From: an uncultured Acidimicrobiales bacterium
GTDB taxonomy: Bacteria > Actinomycetota > Acidimicrobiia > Acidimicrobiales > SZUA-35
NCBI GenBank assembly: GCA_937922805.1
Contig: CALAJV010000003.1
Coordinates: 1-64,000, forward strand
Direction: 5' to 3'
Length of the DNA: 64,000 nt
In this document: positions 8,338-17,613 of the stretch, piece after piece
How positions within the stretch are numbered: position 1 is the first letter of the stretch
How the letters are laid out: each line of letters starts with the position of its first letter
The notes under the pieces: generated by a model
What the model was told of the DNA's origin: nothing
Databases searched by the model: none
Seen by the model: only the letters and a program-made list of their open reading frames with translations
Position numbers and translations under genes: made by a program

Positions 8338-9738
8338 TTATGGCAAGATGTCTAGGTACTCCTCGACGTCCCAATCGGTGACGGTGGCCATGAAGCGTTC
8401 CCACTCGTCTCGCTTGTAGTGTTCAAATACCTTGTACATTTCGTCAGGCATGGCGCTCTTGATCACGTCGTCGTCTGCCAAAGCTTGTAGCGCTTCACCC
8501 AACGAGAGCGGTATCTTCTCTACTTGTTTGCCTGCTTCCATTGCTTCGTAAATATTTCGCTCTTCTGGTGGACCAGGGTCAAGATTTCGGTCCAATCCAT
8601 CGTCCATGGCCTTCAGTAGCCCAGCGAACGATAAGTACGGGTTGACGGCTGAGTCGACCGAACGGTACTCAAAACGACCAGGGGCCGAAATTCGAAGGGC
8701 GGTAGTTCGGTTCTGGAAGCCCCAGTCGGCAAAGACGGGCGCCCAGAAGCCGGTGTCCCACAATCGGCGATACGAATTCACGGTCGGCGAGGTGATACAG
8801 GTCAACGCCCGTAGGTGCTCGAGAATGCCGCCAATAGCTTTCATCCCAACCGCTCCAGGCATTTGCGGGTCGTCGCCCTCGGGCATGAACGTGTTGTTGC
8901 CGTCAACGTCCCAGAGAGAAATGTTGTGGTGACAGCCATTAGCTGAAACGCCCATGAATGGCTTTGGCATGAAGCAAGGGAAGGCGCCCAGCTCCCGACC
9001 AACCTGCTTACAAACCTGCCGATAGGTTGTCAGCCGATCGGCAGTTAGGTCGGCTCGATCGAAGTTAAAGTTCAGCTCAAGCTGACCTGGGGCGTCCTCG
9101 TGATCGCCTTGGATCATGTCGAGTCCCATAGCTTCGCTATATTCGATCACTTTGTGAATGAGTGGTTGCAGTTCAGCGAACTGGTCGATGTGGTAGCAGT
9201 TCGGTTTTGTCAAACCCTCCACTGTTGGCTTGCCATCAGCGTCAGCTTTGAGCCACATCATTTCCGGTTCACAACCGGCTCGCAGATGCAGTCCATGCTT
9301 GGCTTCAAACTCGTTGTGGATTCGCTTCAGATTGCCACGGCAATCCGAACTGAGAAACATGCCGCCGTCCACTTGTTCTTCGCGCCCTCGGAACAAGGTG
9401 CAAAAAACTCGGGCGGTTTTATGATCCCAAGGCAAGCGAACGAAGGTTTCTGGTTCGGCTATGCCAACTAGTTCACGAGCTTCTGGACCGTACCCGATGT
9501 ATTCGCCGTGACGGTCAGTGAACAAGTTCGCAGTCGAGCCGTAAACAAGCTGGAAGCCTTTTGTGGCCACCATGCGAAAGTGCTTGGCCGGGATGCCCTT
9601 GCCCATGATTCGGCCGGTTACCGAAACGAACTGGCAGTAGAGATACTGAACCCCTTCCGCTTCAATTTGGCGCTCAACTTCTTTAATCTGCGCCTCGCGA
9701 CCGTCCGCCTCAACCATCTGTTCTAGATCAGTTGCCAT
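8338..9738 (-). CDS. glnT: Glutamine synthetase-like ligase (GlnT / gamma-glutamylmethylamide synthetase type), 466 aa
   Basis: Glutamine synthetase fold enzyme that ligates ammonia or an amine to the gamma-carboxyl of glutamate using ATP. The ATP-site signature KPFMGVSANGCHHNISLWD and the glutamate/metal region DMIQGDHEDAPGQLELNF are clear. The start at 9738 (MATDLEQ) is preferred over an in-frame ATG at 9759 because GGGGA precedes it at good spacing. The neighbourhood (glxBCD, sarcosine-oxidase-like enzymes) is that of rhizobial glnT-glxBCD and of the gmaS-mgsABC methylamine loci, so a substrate other than plain ammonia (for example methylamine) is likely but not shown. It is the first gene of the cluster; palindromes upstream (9888, 10009) are candidate control sites. 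Confidence 0.85.
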   Translation of the reverse strand: MATDLEQMVEADGREAQIKEVERQIEAEGVQYLYCQFVSVTGRIMGKGIPAKHFRMVATKGFQLVYGSTANLFTDRHGEYIGYGPEARELVGIAEPETFVRLPWDHKTARVFCTLFRGREEQVDGGMFLSSDCRGNLKRIHNEFEAKHGLHLRAGCEPEMMWLKADADGKPTVEGLTKPNCYHIDQFAELQPLIHKVIEYSEAMGLDMIQGDHEDAPGQLELNFNFDRADLTADRLTTYRQVCKQVGRELGAFPCFMPKPFMGVSANGCHHNISLWDVDGNNTFMPEGDDPQMPGAVGMKAIGGILEHLRALTCITSPTVNSYRRLWDTGFWAPVFADWGFQNRTTALRISAPGRFEYRSVDSAVNPYLSFAGLLKAMDDGLDRNLDPGPPEERNIYEAMEAGKQVEKIPLSLGEALQALADDDVIKSAMPDEMYKVFEHYKRDEWERFMATVTDWDVEEYLDILP

Positions 9739-9887
9739 GATTCCCCAATTTCGGTTCATAGAACGGCGTTCGTCGCTTGGTCAACTATTCACTCACTTGT
9801 CAGTTTCTGAATCTTTGTCTGTATTGTTTCCGCTTCGACTCTGTGGGTGGTTTGCTGCCACTCGATCCCCCGAACACCGATCTGAGT

Positions 9888-9905
9888 GTGTAGTGCGATC
9901 TACAC
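9888..9905. promoter_or_regulatory. Palindrome GTGTAG-N6-CTACAC, candidate operator
   Basis: Two perfect 6-base half-sites (9888-9893 and 9900-9905) with a 6-base spacer lie about 150 bases upstream of the glnT-like start, in a non-coding region. The size fits a dimeric helix-turn-helix regulator. No regulator gene is adjacent, so the binding protein is unknown. Confidence 0.4.
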
Positions 9906-10008
9906 TACTGCTCAAGCACCTCCCAAGCCAGTGGAGATTCGAAACGAGCCCCCAATTACCAGCTTTCCCTTAAAGTAGGCGCTAGTTTCAATCTTGTCAC
10001 TACCCAGA

Positions 10009-10022
10009 GGAAAAATTTTTCC
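10009..10022. promoter_or_regulatory. Perfect 14-bp palindrome GGAAAAATTTTTCC
   Basis: A loop-free palindrome with an A5T5 core, 23 bases downstream of the stop of the 404-aa oxidase gene and about 270 bases upstream of the glnT-like start. Absence of a loop argues against a terminator. It could be an operator or a bent-DNA site. Confidence 0.35.
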
Positions 10023-10044
10023 CCGGAGTAAACCTCGTACAGGC

Positions 10045-11259
10045 CTAATTGTCGACTGAGCCCCAACGAACACCAAAATCCTCAGCTCGGTACTCCGACG
10101 GAACGGCGCCATCGACGAGACGTACCGCAGCAATCCGGCCAAGCTCGTCCGCCGACTTTGCCACCTGTCCATTTCCGGCTAGCAGCGTGTAGAGCGGCGC
10201 CTCACCTTTGGATCGGCTCGGCAAGCAATCTATATAGGGCCGGGTGCTCGATGATTGAGAAACAACACAGGAGTCTGTATAGAACGATTCGAAAGCTACG
10301 CCGGGAAAAAGTTCACCCATTTCCTTTAAGAGCCATTCCGCAACGTCGGCATCTCCACCAGAGCGGAACCACGGCAACAACTGGAAATCAGGGTCAGGCA
10401 TCGGGCGACCAACCGACTGTCCGATCTTCATCCAGGCTCGGCCCTGCGAATCTCGGATTGGGGGTGTCAGATAGACGCTCTCACCGATCCGATCTCCTCG
10501 TTTGTAGATGAGCGACGGCATCGACTCAAGAGAAACAGCATCTTCGACGTTCAGCTGACCGAACACAACGGTGTGTTCCGCAATCGTGATCTCAATTCGA
10601 GATTTGATCAGCTGCAGTTCGTTTGCGAAGGCGCCAGTTGCGAAAAGCACCGACCTAGCCCGAATTTGGCGGCCGCCTTCAAGGCCAAGTTCCGCAGCTA
10701 CACCTGAGGCGTCAACCGCTGTTACCAATCCATCAACTACCGAACCTCCAGCCAATTCGAGCGCGGCCCGTTGAGCTCGGAGAAAGGCCCGAGGGTCGAT
10801 ATAGCCTCCGGTTCCGTTTTCGACAATCGCACGCATCCCGCTAGCGAACCGCAGGCCCGGGTAACGAATTCGCAACTCCGCATCATCAAGTACTTCGACG
10901 GCTAAATCATGTTCTTCAGACCGAGATAGGAGCTCGGCCATGTAGTCGGCCATAGCGCTAACCGTGACATGACCAACCGGGTAGAAAAACTTGATTCCGG
11001 TCGCAGCCTCGATCTCGACAAACCGGGCAATTGAGCGCTCAGCAATTGCGGCATAGAAAGGATCGCGATCAACAACCCGAACAATCCGAGCAGTGTCGTA
11101 GTGACTGGCAAACACGCCACGATGGCCTACCTTGTCGACAGGTTCTGATTGCCCAACCAGGACGACGTCAACACCCAGCAACGCTAGATGCTTGGCTGCC
11201 GAGGTGCCAAGCATGCCAGCGCCAACGACCGCGACATCGGCAACCTCGCTCTTGGCCAT
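10045..11259 (-). CDS. FAD-dependent amine oxidase, monomeric sarcosine oxidase-like, 404 aa
   Basis: DAO-superfamily flavoenzyme. The FAD dinucleotide motif VAVVGAGMLGTSAAKHLA lies at residues 8-25, followed by a flavin-contact region FASHYDTARIVRVVDRD that resembles the sarcosine oxidase/N-methyltryptophan oxidase group. The open frame extends upstream to 11403, but that stretch is arginine-rich and non-homologous; the ATG at 11259 (MAKSEVADVAV) sits immediately before the Rossmann strand and is chosen. Length (404) fits monomeric sarcosine oxidase-like enzymes, somewhat longer than the usual 390. It faces away from leuS and precedes the glnT-glx cluster on the same strand, supporting a joint role in methylated-amine or N-alkyl amino acid use. 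The exact substrate cannot be read from sequence. Confidence 0.8.
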   Translation of the reverse strand: MAKSEVADVAVVGAGMLGTSAAKHLALLGVDVVLVGQSEPVDKVGHRGVFASHYDTARIVRVVDRDPFYAAIAERSIARFVEIEAATGIKFFYPVGHVTVSAMADYMAELLSRSEEHDLAVEVLDDAELRIRYPGLRFASGMRAIVENGTGGYIDPRAFLRAQRAALELAGGSVVDGLVTAVDASGVAAELGLEGGRQIRARSVLFATGAFANELQLIKSRIEITIAEHTVVFGQLNVEDAVSLESMPSLIYKRGDRIGESVYLTPPIRDSQGRAWMKIGQSVGRPMPDPDFQLLPWFRSGGDADVAEWLLKEMGELFPGVAFESFYTDSCVVSQSSSTRPYIDCLPSRSKGEAPLYTLLAGNGQVAKSADELGRIAAVRLVDGAVPSEYRAEDFGVRWGSVDN

Positions 11260-11535
11260 GCAACTCTGGATAGGCGAAACAAGAGCGACTGGCAAGCTCA
11301 ACTGTGGTTTCGTTCGCCGACGACAAGGCAGGTACCTCAACGAACGAGGTCGGTTGCGAGGCCATTGTGGTACTTTGCCAGGCGAGCGCAACGCCGGTAA
11401 CAACAGGGTGTGACACCTGTATCCACATCGATTAACCAGCTCGGAGCCAAATGCGACGACAAAAAGTCCGCATCCCGCCAGAGTACTCCTGTTAATACCC
11501 TATTTCTGACGGCTGACCTCGTTAGTCTGTTGGCT

Positions 11536-14109
11536 ATGGAAGACTCTCCCGCAGCTGCGAACACGGCTCCGAATACTGATGGCCCGTTGCACGAAATTCT
11601 TCGCTATAACCCGAACAAAATCGAACCGCAGTGGCAACAAAGATGGCTAGATGATGGCACTTACGAGGTCGAGAACGACGACCCACGAGAAGCTCGGTAT
11701 GTCTTGTCGATGTACCCCTACCCTTCCGGTCCGGCTCACATTGGCCACGTTCGCAACTACACCTTCGGTGATCTACTCGTTCGCTATCACACGATGCGAG
11801 GCCATGCGGTGCTGTCGCCAATTGGGTTCGACAGCTTTGGGTTGCCAGCAGAGAACGCTGCGATCAAAAGCGGGGTCCATCCCAGGATCTTCACTGATGA
11901 ACGCATCGAAGAATTAAGCTCGTCGCTGCGACGAATCGGGGCGGTATATGACCATCGCCGAACCATTAAGAGTCACGACCCCGACTACATCCGCTGGAAC
12001 CAGTGGTTCTTCATCAAGTTTTTCGAAGCCGGGTTAGCGTATAAGCAGACGGCACCGGTCAACTGGTGCCCTGGCTGCCAAACGGTTCTAGCCAACGAGC
12101 AGGTCATAAACGGCCTCTGTGACCGCTCTGATGACGTGGTTGAACGCCGTGACATGTCGCAGTGGTTTTACAAGATCACCGACTACGCCCAAGAGCTGTT
12201 AGATGACCTCGATGACCTCGAATGGCCCACCCGGGTGAAGACCATGCAGCGGAATTGGATCGGACGATCAGAAGGCGCCGAGTTTGGCCTTCCCATCGCC
12301 GATGATTCTGGTGCGCCCCGAGACGACGTCGAACCTTTGATGGTTTACACCACCCGACCCGACACCGGCTTCGGCATGACCTTCGCTGTAATGTCGCCAG
12401 AACATCCTCGGGTTGAAGAACTTACCACCGACACTCAAGCCGACGCGGTGGCCGCTTTCCAAACCGAGGTTGCTGGTCGCTCTGAAATCGATCGCCTCAG
12501 TACCGAGAATGCTGGCGCCGGAGGGATCGAGAAGAGAGGCGTTTTCACCGGGTCTCAAGTTGTCAACCCGTTTAGCGGCAAGGCGATACCTGTCTTCCTC
12601 GCCGACTATGTATTGATGACCTACGGCACCGGCGCCATCATGGCCGTACCGGGCCAAGATCAGCGAGATTGGGATTTTGCCAAGGCCTACAATTTGGACA
12701 TCGTTCGAACCGTTCAAGCCCCTGAGGGCTTCGACGGCGAAGCGTTCACCGGCGATGGGGTCGCTATTAATAGCGAATGGCTGAATGGTCTCGGAATCGC
12801 CGAAGCCAAGGCGAAAGCAATCGACTGGCTCGAAGCGGAAACTCGGGGCGCAGGGAAAATCAACTACCGCCTACGCGATTGGCTTCTTAGCCGGCAACGG
12901 TTCTGGGGCTGTCCAATCCCAATGATCTATTGCGACACCTGCGGCATTCTGCCAGCGCCGGAGTCGGATTTACCCATCGTCGCTCCTGACGACGTCGAAT
13001 TCCGCCCGACTGGCGAATCTCCCCTCAACTACCACGAGGGATTCCTAAACACCAGCTGCCCGGGCTGTGGTGAACCAGCTAAGCGCGAAACCGACACAAT
13101 GGACACCTTCGTCGATTCATCCTGGTACTTCTTACGTTTCGCCGATCCGTGGACCGAAGACCAACCATTCTCGCCGGAAGCAATTGCTAAGTTCTTACCC
13201 GTCGACCAATACATCGGCGGCATAGAACATGCCATTTTGCACCTGCTGTACGCCCGATTTTTCACCAAAGCACTGGCCGACCTCGGGTACCTACCTGGCG
13301 ATTTGCGGGAGCCGATGAAAAGGCTATTCACCCAAGGCATGGTCCGGATGGGTGGCTCCAAAATGTCGAAGTCGGTGGGCAATACCGTCTCGCCCGAAGC
13401 CATGGTTGAAACCCACGGAGCCGACGCCTTACGGTTGGCCATCTTGCAAGCCAAACCTCCGGCCGAAGACGTCGACTGGGAAGACTTTCAGCTCGAAGGA
13501 TGCGAACGTTTTTTGAACCGAGTTTGGCGACTAGCCGCCACCGATCCGGAGTTGATCAAAAACTTGCGTAGCGGTGAACCAACCGAGGCCGACCATGAAG
13601 TCGATGCTGCAACCCACCGCCTGATCGAACGGGTAACAGGCGAGTACGAGCGCTGGGCCTATAACACTGCAGTGGCAGGGTTCATGGAATTCACCAACAT
13701 GCTCTACAAATATGTCCAAGCCGAAGACGGCGCCCACGACAAAACCCTGGCATCGGCGATTGACACGCTACTGCTACTCATGAGTCCGGCAGTTCCTCAC
13801 ATAACGGCCGAGCTTTGGTCAATGCGACTGGCCGAGCGAACCGAGGCGGCCCCGGCAAACGGGACCGATCACGTCCACGAGCAATCGTGGCCGGTCGCCG
13901 ACGACGCGAAACTCGTGGTCGAGTCTGTAACTATGATCGTTCAAGTCAACGGCAAGTTGCGCGACCGGATCGACGTGCCAGCCGAGATTTCAGACGCTGA
14001 CGCAGAAGCTACCGCATTGGCATCAGCTGCGGTCCAGTCACAACTGGATGGATCTGAACCCAAAAAAGTAATTGTGCGAGCCCCTAATCTCGTCAACGTT
14101 GTCGTCTAA
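11536..14109 (+). CDS. leuS: Leucyl-tRNA synthetase, 857 aa
   Basis: Class I aminoacyl-tRNA synthetase that charges tRNA-Leu. The HIGH motif is at HIGH 68-71 (in [16 protein letters not shown]) and KMSKS at 609-613 ([11 protein letters not shown]). The CP1 editing domain with the threonine-rich editing loop ([16 protein letters not shown]) and the tryptophan region [16 protein letters not shown] are present, followed by the C-terminal anticodon-binding helices. Length equals the bacterial norm. The open frame begins at 11410, but the ATG at 11536 ([10 protein letters not shown]) leaves a normal short N-terminus. It converges on rsfS with 25 bases between the stops. No T-box leader is visible. 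Confidence 0.97.
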   Translation: MEDSPAAANTAPNTDGPLHEILRYNPNKIEPQWQQRWLDDGTYEVENDDPREARYVLSMYPYPSGPAHIGHVRNYTFGDLLVRYHTMRGHAVLSPIGFDSFGLPAENAAIKSGVHPRIFTDERIEELSSSLRRIGAVYDHRRTIKSHDPDYIRWNQWFFIKFFEAGLAYKQTAPVNWCPGCQTVLANEQVINGLCDRSDDVVERRDMSQWFYKITDYAQELLDDLDDLEWPTRVKTMQRNWIGRSEGAEFGLPIADDSGAPRDDVEPLMVYTTRPDTGFGMTFAVMSPEHPRVEELTTDTQADAVAAFQTEVAGRSEIDRLSTENAGAGGIEKRGVFTGSQVVNPFSGKAIPVFLADYVLMTYGTGAIMAVPGQDQRDWDFAKAYNLDIVRTVQAPEGFDGEAFTGDGVAINSEWLNGLGIAEAKAKAIDWLEAETRGAGKINYRLRDWLLSRQRFWGCPIPMIYCDTCGILPAPESDLPIVAPDDVEFRPTGESPLNYHEGFLNTSCPGCGEPAKRETDTMDTFVDSSWYFLRFADPWTEDQPFSPEAIAKFLPVDQYIGGIEHAILHLLYARFFTKALADLGYLPGDLREPMKRLFTQGMVRMGGSKMSKSVGNTVSPEAMVETHGADALRLAILQAKPPAEDVDWEDFQLEGCERFLNRVWRLAATDPELIKNLRSGEPTEADHEVDAATHRLIERVTGEYERWAYNTAVAGFMEFTNMLYKYVQAEDGAHDKTLASAIDTLLLLMSPAVPHITAELWSMRLAERTEAAPANGTDHVHEQSWPVADDAKLVVESVTMIVQVNGKLRDRIDVPAEISDADAEATALASAAVQSQLDGSEPKKVIVRAPNLVNVVV

Positions 14110-14134
14110 TCAGTCCCGCTGGTTGAACGCCGAT

Positions 14135-14506
14135 TTACGCGGTTTTGTCTAGCCGAGGAACGTCGCGCCAAAGTCGTTCGAGATCGTAGAAACCGCGAGC
14201 TTCCTCGGTGAATACGTGCACGACAAACGATCCAAAATCCATCAAGACCCAACTCATTGTTTCGCGACCCTCGACTCGTTTCGGTTTCGGTCCCCCAGCG
14301 CTGGCGACCGCCTGTTCAACGGCATCGACGATCGCCCGAACCTGACGGGGGTTTCGGCCCGAGGTAACAACGAACCAGTCGGCGATAGCCAAAACTTCGC
14401 CTACGAAGAACGCATCGGTGCGCTCTCCTAGCTTGTCTTCGGCCGCTTCGGCCGCGATCCGAACCCATGGAACTACGTTCGGGTCATTTTGAAGGTTGTC
14501 GGTCAA
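14135..14506 (-). CDS. rsfS: Ribosome silencing factor RsfS, 123 aa
   Basis: RsfS/Iojap family protein that binds ribosomal protein uL14 and blocks joining of the subunits during nutrient stress. Family features include the start of the fold (AAEAAEDKLGERTDAFFV), IADWFVVTSGRNPRQVRAIV, and WVLMDFGSFVVHVFTEEAR near the C-terminus. Length is typical. It is the last gene of the nadD-LytR_C-rsfS set on the minus strand, a common arrangement in actinomycetes. Confidence 0.95.
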   Translation of the reverse strand: MTDNLQNDPNVVPWVRIAAEAAEDKLGERTDAFFVGEVLAIADWFVVTSGRNPRQVRAIVDAVEQAVASAGGPKPKRVEGRETMSWVLMDFGSFVVHVFTEEARGFYDLERLWRDVPRLDKTA

Positions 14507-14546
14507 GCTGGCGTACTCCGATTGGGACTGGAAATTTTAGAGTGTC

Positions 14547-15695
14547 TCAGTACAGACTAGCCAAATCAAAGTCGCTGCCAATCAAAATTGTCGCTACATA
14601 TCCTGATGGATCTTCCGGATCAACCACGCTCGACAGGTCGAGGTCATCCAATAGGTCATCGAGCTGAGCTTTGGGACTAGCCCCGTTTGCTGTGCCGCCA
14701 GCTATCTCTGGTGAACCAATATCGAGACCGATCGGCACCACGATTTGCGTCTCCCCTTGGTCGAATAGAGAGGTATTTCCTATTTCAAGAACCTCAATTC
14801 CTCTTGAAGCAAACACTGCCGCTATATCTTCGAGAGGAGCCCCACCGGTGCGATCAATGATCCGGATCTGGAGCCGATCGCCGGGCACCGACCCAGCAGG
14901 AAACGCAGTAACGTCTCGCACCAACGACTCGGTTGCGGCAAAATCGGGAAGCGAGATCGGCTCCAGCTGGGTCATCGGCATATCAAGAATTTGTGAATTC
15001 TCCGAATCGAGCTTTTCTATCGTTCGACCAATCTCTGAGGTGTCATCAAGCCGGTGAGCCACGAGTGCGTTCCACAGAAGATGTCGCCGAGGGGTTACTG
15101 ACACTAACGACGCCCCTTCGGTCGGACGACCGAGGAATGCGCTTGCCGTTGCCCCGGTGACTACTACAGAGCCAACATCGAATATGGGCTGATCATCGAC
15201 CCCGGTTACAGGATCTGGGTTGTCCACCGGAATTGTTCGTGAGCCGAACGCTTCAGTCCAAGCCTTATCGTCGAGAACAATTGTAGATGAAATAGCTATA
15301 CGCGCTGCCCCAGAGATCGCCGTTACCGCATCTGCTGGGGCTCGGTCGGCCAGGGTCTGTCCGTCGATTTCCAAAGATCCTGGCAACAAAATGACCGTGT
15401 CGGCGACATCCAGTTCGGCGTGCGTAATAAGCAGCGCCACTCCGGTGACCGACTGATTGTGGACCTCAACCGCCGCTGCTATGTCGGTCGGTTCTACTAA
15501 TGCGCTCCAGCCGGGCTCGTCTCGGGTCGGAGCAACTTCGTATTGCCCGACTTTGGAGTCGAGCAAAGTGTGATAACCAGAGATGGCAACGAACGGAATT
15601 GCCATCGCGAAAATAAGGTCTGCTGCGACAAACAGCATAAGAAACCGGGCTGGTCGTTCAGCTGCTTGAGACGTTAATGCGGCGGCTAATCTCAA
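14547..15695 (-). CDS. Membrane-anchored LytR_C domain protein (degenerate LCP-like), 382 aa
   Basis: A single N-terminal membrane segment (about residues 18-40, LMLFVAADLIFAMAIPFVAI) places the rest outside the cell. The C-terminal part (about 275-380) contains RLQIRIIDRTGGAPLEDIAAVFASRGIEVLEIGNTS (given here as two adjoining stretches, RLQIRIIDRTGGAPLEDIAA and VFASRGIEVLEIG), matching the LytR_C fold pattern. The middle (about 85-260) is arranged like an LCP (LytR-CpsA-Psr) phosphotransferase domain, but I do not see its usual arginine/aspartate active-site motifs, so it may be inactive or divergent. It sits between nadD (2-base gap) and rsfS, where actinomycetes often have an LCP gene. A cell-envelope role is inferred. 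Confidence 0.65.
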   Translation of the reverse strand: MRLAAALTSQAAERPARFLMLFVAADLIFAMAIPFVAISGYHTLLDSKVGQYEVAPTRDEPGWSALVEPTDIAAAVEVHNQSVTGVALLITHAELDVADTVILLPGSLEIDGQTLADRAPADAVTAISGAARIAISSTIVLDDKAWTEAFGSRTIPVDNPDPVTGVDDQPIFDVGSVVVTGATASAFLGRPTEGASLVSVTPRRHLLWNALVAHRLDDTSEIGRTIEKLDSENSQILDMPMTQLEPISLPDFAATESLVRDVTAFPAGSVPGDRLQIRIIDRTGGAPLEDIAAVFASRGIEVLEIGNTSLFDQGETQIVVPIGLDIGSPEIAGGTANGASPKAQLDDLLDDLDLSSVVDPEDPSGYVATILIGSDFDLASLY

Positions 15696-15697
15696 CC

Positions 15698-16360
15698 TCA
15701 GTCACGATAGAGGTTCCAGTCGACGATGTGTTCGATTACCGGGTCTGGAGTGAGGAACCGAACTGACGATCCCTGAGACACCCGCCGCCTGATGGCACTG
15801 CCAGAGATACTAATCGACGGGATCTCAACTAAATCCCAGCTCCAACCCGTTGGTGGCTGAAAGTCAGCTCCCGGACGGTTGACGACAACGATGGTGGCTT
15901 GCTCTTGCAGACGCTTTGTGTCGTGCCAGGTGTCTAAGCCAGCGGCGGCATCAGCACCAACGATAACCAACCATTCAGCTGCAGGGTCCTGCTCGGCCAA
16001 CGCTGCCAGCGTGACAGCGGTGTAGCTAGGGCCGCCAATTTGCAGTTCGATGTCGGATACGGCGAGACCTTTTGAAGATACGCCGTCTGATTTAGCCACC
16101 CCAACTGCTGAAAGGGTCATCTCTAACCGCTTTTCAGCCGGGGTGATTTTTCGCTTCCCGACCTTTTGCCACGGTTCGTTGGCGGGCACCAAAAGGACTT
16201 TGTCGAGATCTAGGGCATGAAGTACCTGATCTGCAACAATTAAATGTCCAAGATGCGGGGGATCGAAAGTTCCTCCCAAGACCCCAATTTTTGGGGGCTT
16301 AGCGGCTTCTTGGTCCGAGTTTGTTTCGTGAGAAGTATCAGCTGTCACAGCAAATAGCAC
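15698..16360 (-). CDS. nadD: Nicotinate-nucleotide adenylyltransferase NadD, 220 aa
   Basis: Transfers AMP from ATP to nicotinate mononucleotide in NAD synthesis. The nucleotidyltransferase motif GVLGGTFDPPHLGHL (HxGH) and the late motif SISGSAIRRRV (the ISxTxxR equivalent) are both present, with VIVGADAAAGLDTWHDTKRL between them. The start is a GTG at 16360; another in-frame GTG four codons later is equally possible. The first 20-25 residues are polar and not part of the fold. It is the first gene of the nadD-LytR_C-rsfS operon. Confidence 0.94.
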   Translation of the reverse strand: MLFAVTADTSHETNSDQEAAKPPKIGVLGGTFDPPHLGHLIVADQVLHALDLDKVLLVPANEPWQKVGKRKITPAEKRLEMTLSAVGVAKSDGVSSKGLAVSDIELQIGGPSYTAVTLAALAEQDPAAEWLVIVGADAAAGLDTWHDTKRLQEQATIVVVNRPGADFQPPTGWSWDLVEIPSISISGSAIRRRVSQGSSVRFLTPDPVIEHIVDWNLYRD

Positions 16361-16573
16361 CCGCAGTGACCAACGTCACTACCAAAGTGGGAAGATCTGT
16401 ACTAAAAAAGATGTTTGGGCATGTAGCGCTCTACACCCGCGAAGCAGACAAGATCGGATCAACCGAATAAAGCCCGGATCATACGAGCCTAGCAGCCCCA
16501 TAGACAGCTCAAACCTGTCTAGAACCTTTAACACCTTTCCTTTCCCGCAATCGACGATAGAGAAGCACGCGCC

Positions 16574-17413
16574 ATGAGTGATTCAGTAGGACAATATTTA
16601 AACGAGATAGGCCTTGTTCCTCTCCTAACGGCGGATGAAGAACGTGAGCTAAGCCAAATCATCGAAAAGGGCCGAGATGCCCAAGAGAAGATTGACGACG
16701 GCGACAACTCTGTAGCCAACCGACGAGCAGTTCGAGCTGCCGCCCGGGCCAAAGATAGGTTCATCCGAGCCAACCTGCGTCTGGTTGTCAGCGTCGCCCG
16801 TCGCTACCCGCTTCCTCCATCGATGGAGCTACTCGACCTTATTCAAGAAGGCAACTTGGGCCTTGAACACGCTGTCGACAAGTTCGACTGGCGCAAGGGC
16901 TTTAAGTTCTCAACCTATGCAACGTTCTGGATCCGTCAGGCCATCGGCCGGGCTCTTGACCAGAAGGCAAGCTTGGTCCGCCTTCCCGGCGACCGCTCCG
17001 CCAGTCTACGGGCGGCTCTTCGCCAGGTTTCTGGCGACGGCGACGACCTCGACGACGAGCATGCACGATTGCATCGCCTCACCACCCCAACCTCGCTCGA
17101 CCGCACCATTGGTGACGACGACTCGAACGAGCTAGTAGACCTTCTTCCTGACGCTACCCCGGGCCCTGAGTTCGAGGTAATGGCTAAGGCCGAAGAAACA
17201 ATGGTCACCGGGCTCCTCGAGGTCCTTGACCCACGAGCCAAGTACGCCGTACAACAGCGGTTTGGCCTCAACGATGGCCGCAAGCGAAGCTACCGAGAAG
17301 TTGGCGAAGAGCTCGGTGTCACAGCTGAAGCTGCTCGTCGTCTAGTAAAGCGAGCCGTAAGTGCCGTACGCGATCAAGCTGGCGACGTTATGAGCGACTT
17401 CGACGCTGCGTAA
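16574..17413 (+). CDS. Sigma-70 family group 2 RNA polymerase sigma factor, 279 aa
   Basis: The protein has region 1.2 (DSVGQYLNEIGLVPLLTADEE), region 2 with the core-binding and -10 recognition helices (LLDLIQEGNLGLEHAVDKF, FKFSTYATFWIRQAIGRA), region 3, and a region 4 helix-turn-helix (SYREVGEELGVTAEAARRLV) that reads -35 elements. Region 1.1 and the long spacer of a primary sigma are absent, which marks it as a group 2 (SigB/HrdD-like) factor. It is monocistronic: divergent from nadD and followed by a strong terminator. It may direct stationary-phase or stress transcription, by analogy. Confidence 0.9.
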   Translation: MSDSVGQYLNEIGLVPLLTADEERELSQIIEKGRDAQEKIDDGDNSVANRRAVRAAARAKDRFIRANLRLVVSVARRYPLPPSMELLDLIQEGNLGLEHAVDKFDWRKGFKFSTYATFWIRQAIGRALDQKASLVRLPGDRSASLRAALRQVSGDGDDLDDEHARLHRLTTPTSLDRTIGDDDSNELVDLLPDATPGPEFEVMAKAEETMVTGLLEVLDPRAKYAVQQRFGLNDGRKRSYREVGEELGVTAEAARRLVKRAVSAVRDQAGDVMSDFDAA

Positions 17414-17463
17414 CTAAGAATCTACTGGCAGCGTCTTACCAGATGCTCAGCCAGATAACTGCC

Positions 17464-17503
17464 AACGGAGCCGGTGCATTCGCATCGGCTCCGTTCCTTT
17501 TTC
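17464..17503 (+). terminator. Intrinsic terminator of the sigma factor gene
   Basis: Arms AACGGAGCCG (17464-17473) and CGGCTCCGTT (17486-17495) are perfect complements, with extra TGC/GCA pairing inside, and a CCTTTTTCCCC tract follows directly. It lies 50 bases after the stop codon. Confidence 0.9.
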
Positions 17504-17613
17504 CCCTGCGGTGAGAAGTACACTACGTACTTACGACCATCAGCTAGACACTAGTAGCTAGTCATAAATGAAATTCGATTGCACCAAACCGATGAGAAGG
17601 CGACACTAGAACC

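Larger units (their letters stand above)
9739..10044. other. Intergenic region upstream of the glnT-glx cluster
   Basis: No convincing gene lies in these 306 bases. The region should hold the promoter for the minus-strand glnT-like gene and contains two palindromic sites (9888-9905 and 10009-10022). I could not assign -35/-10 elements with confidence. Confidence 0.5.

Noticed and set aside
10158..11128. Possible genes opposite the 404-aa FAD oxidase
   Set aside because: Several short frames, none with a family match; the oxidase frame explains the region.
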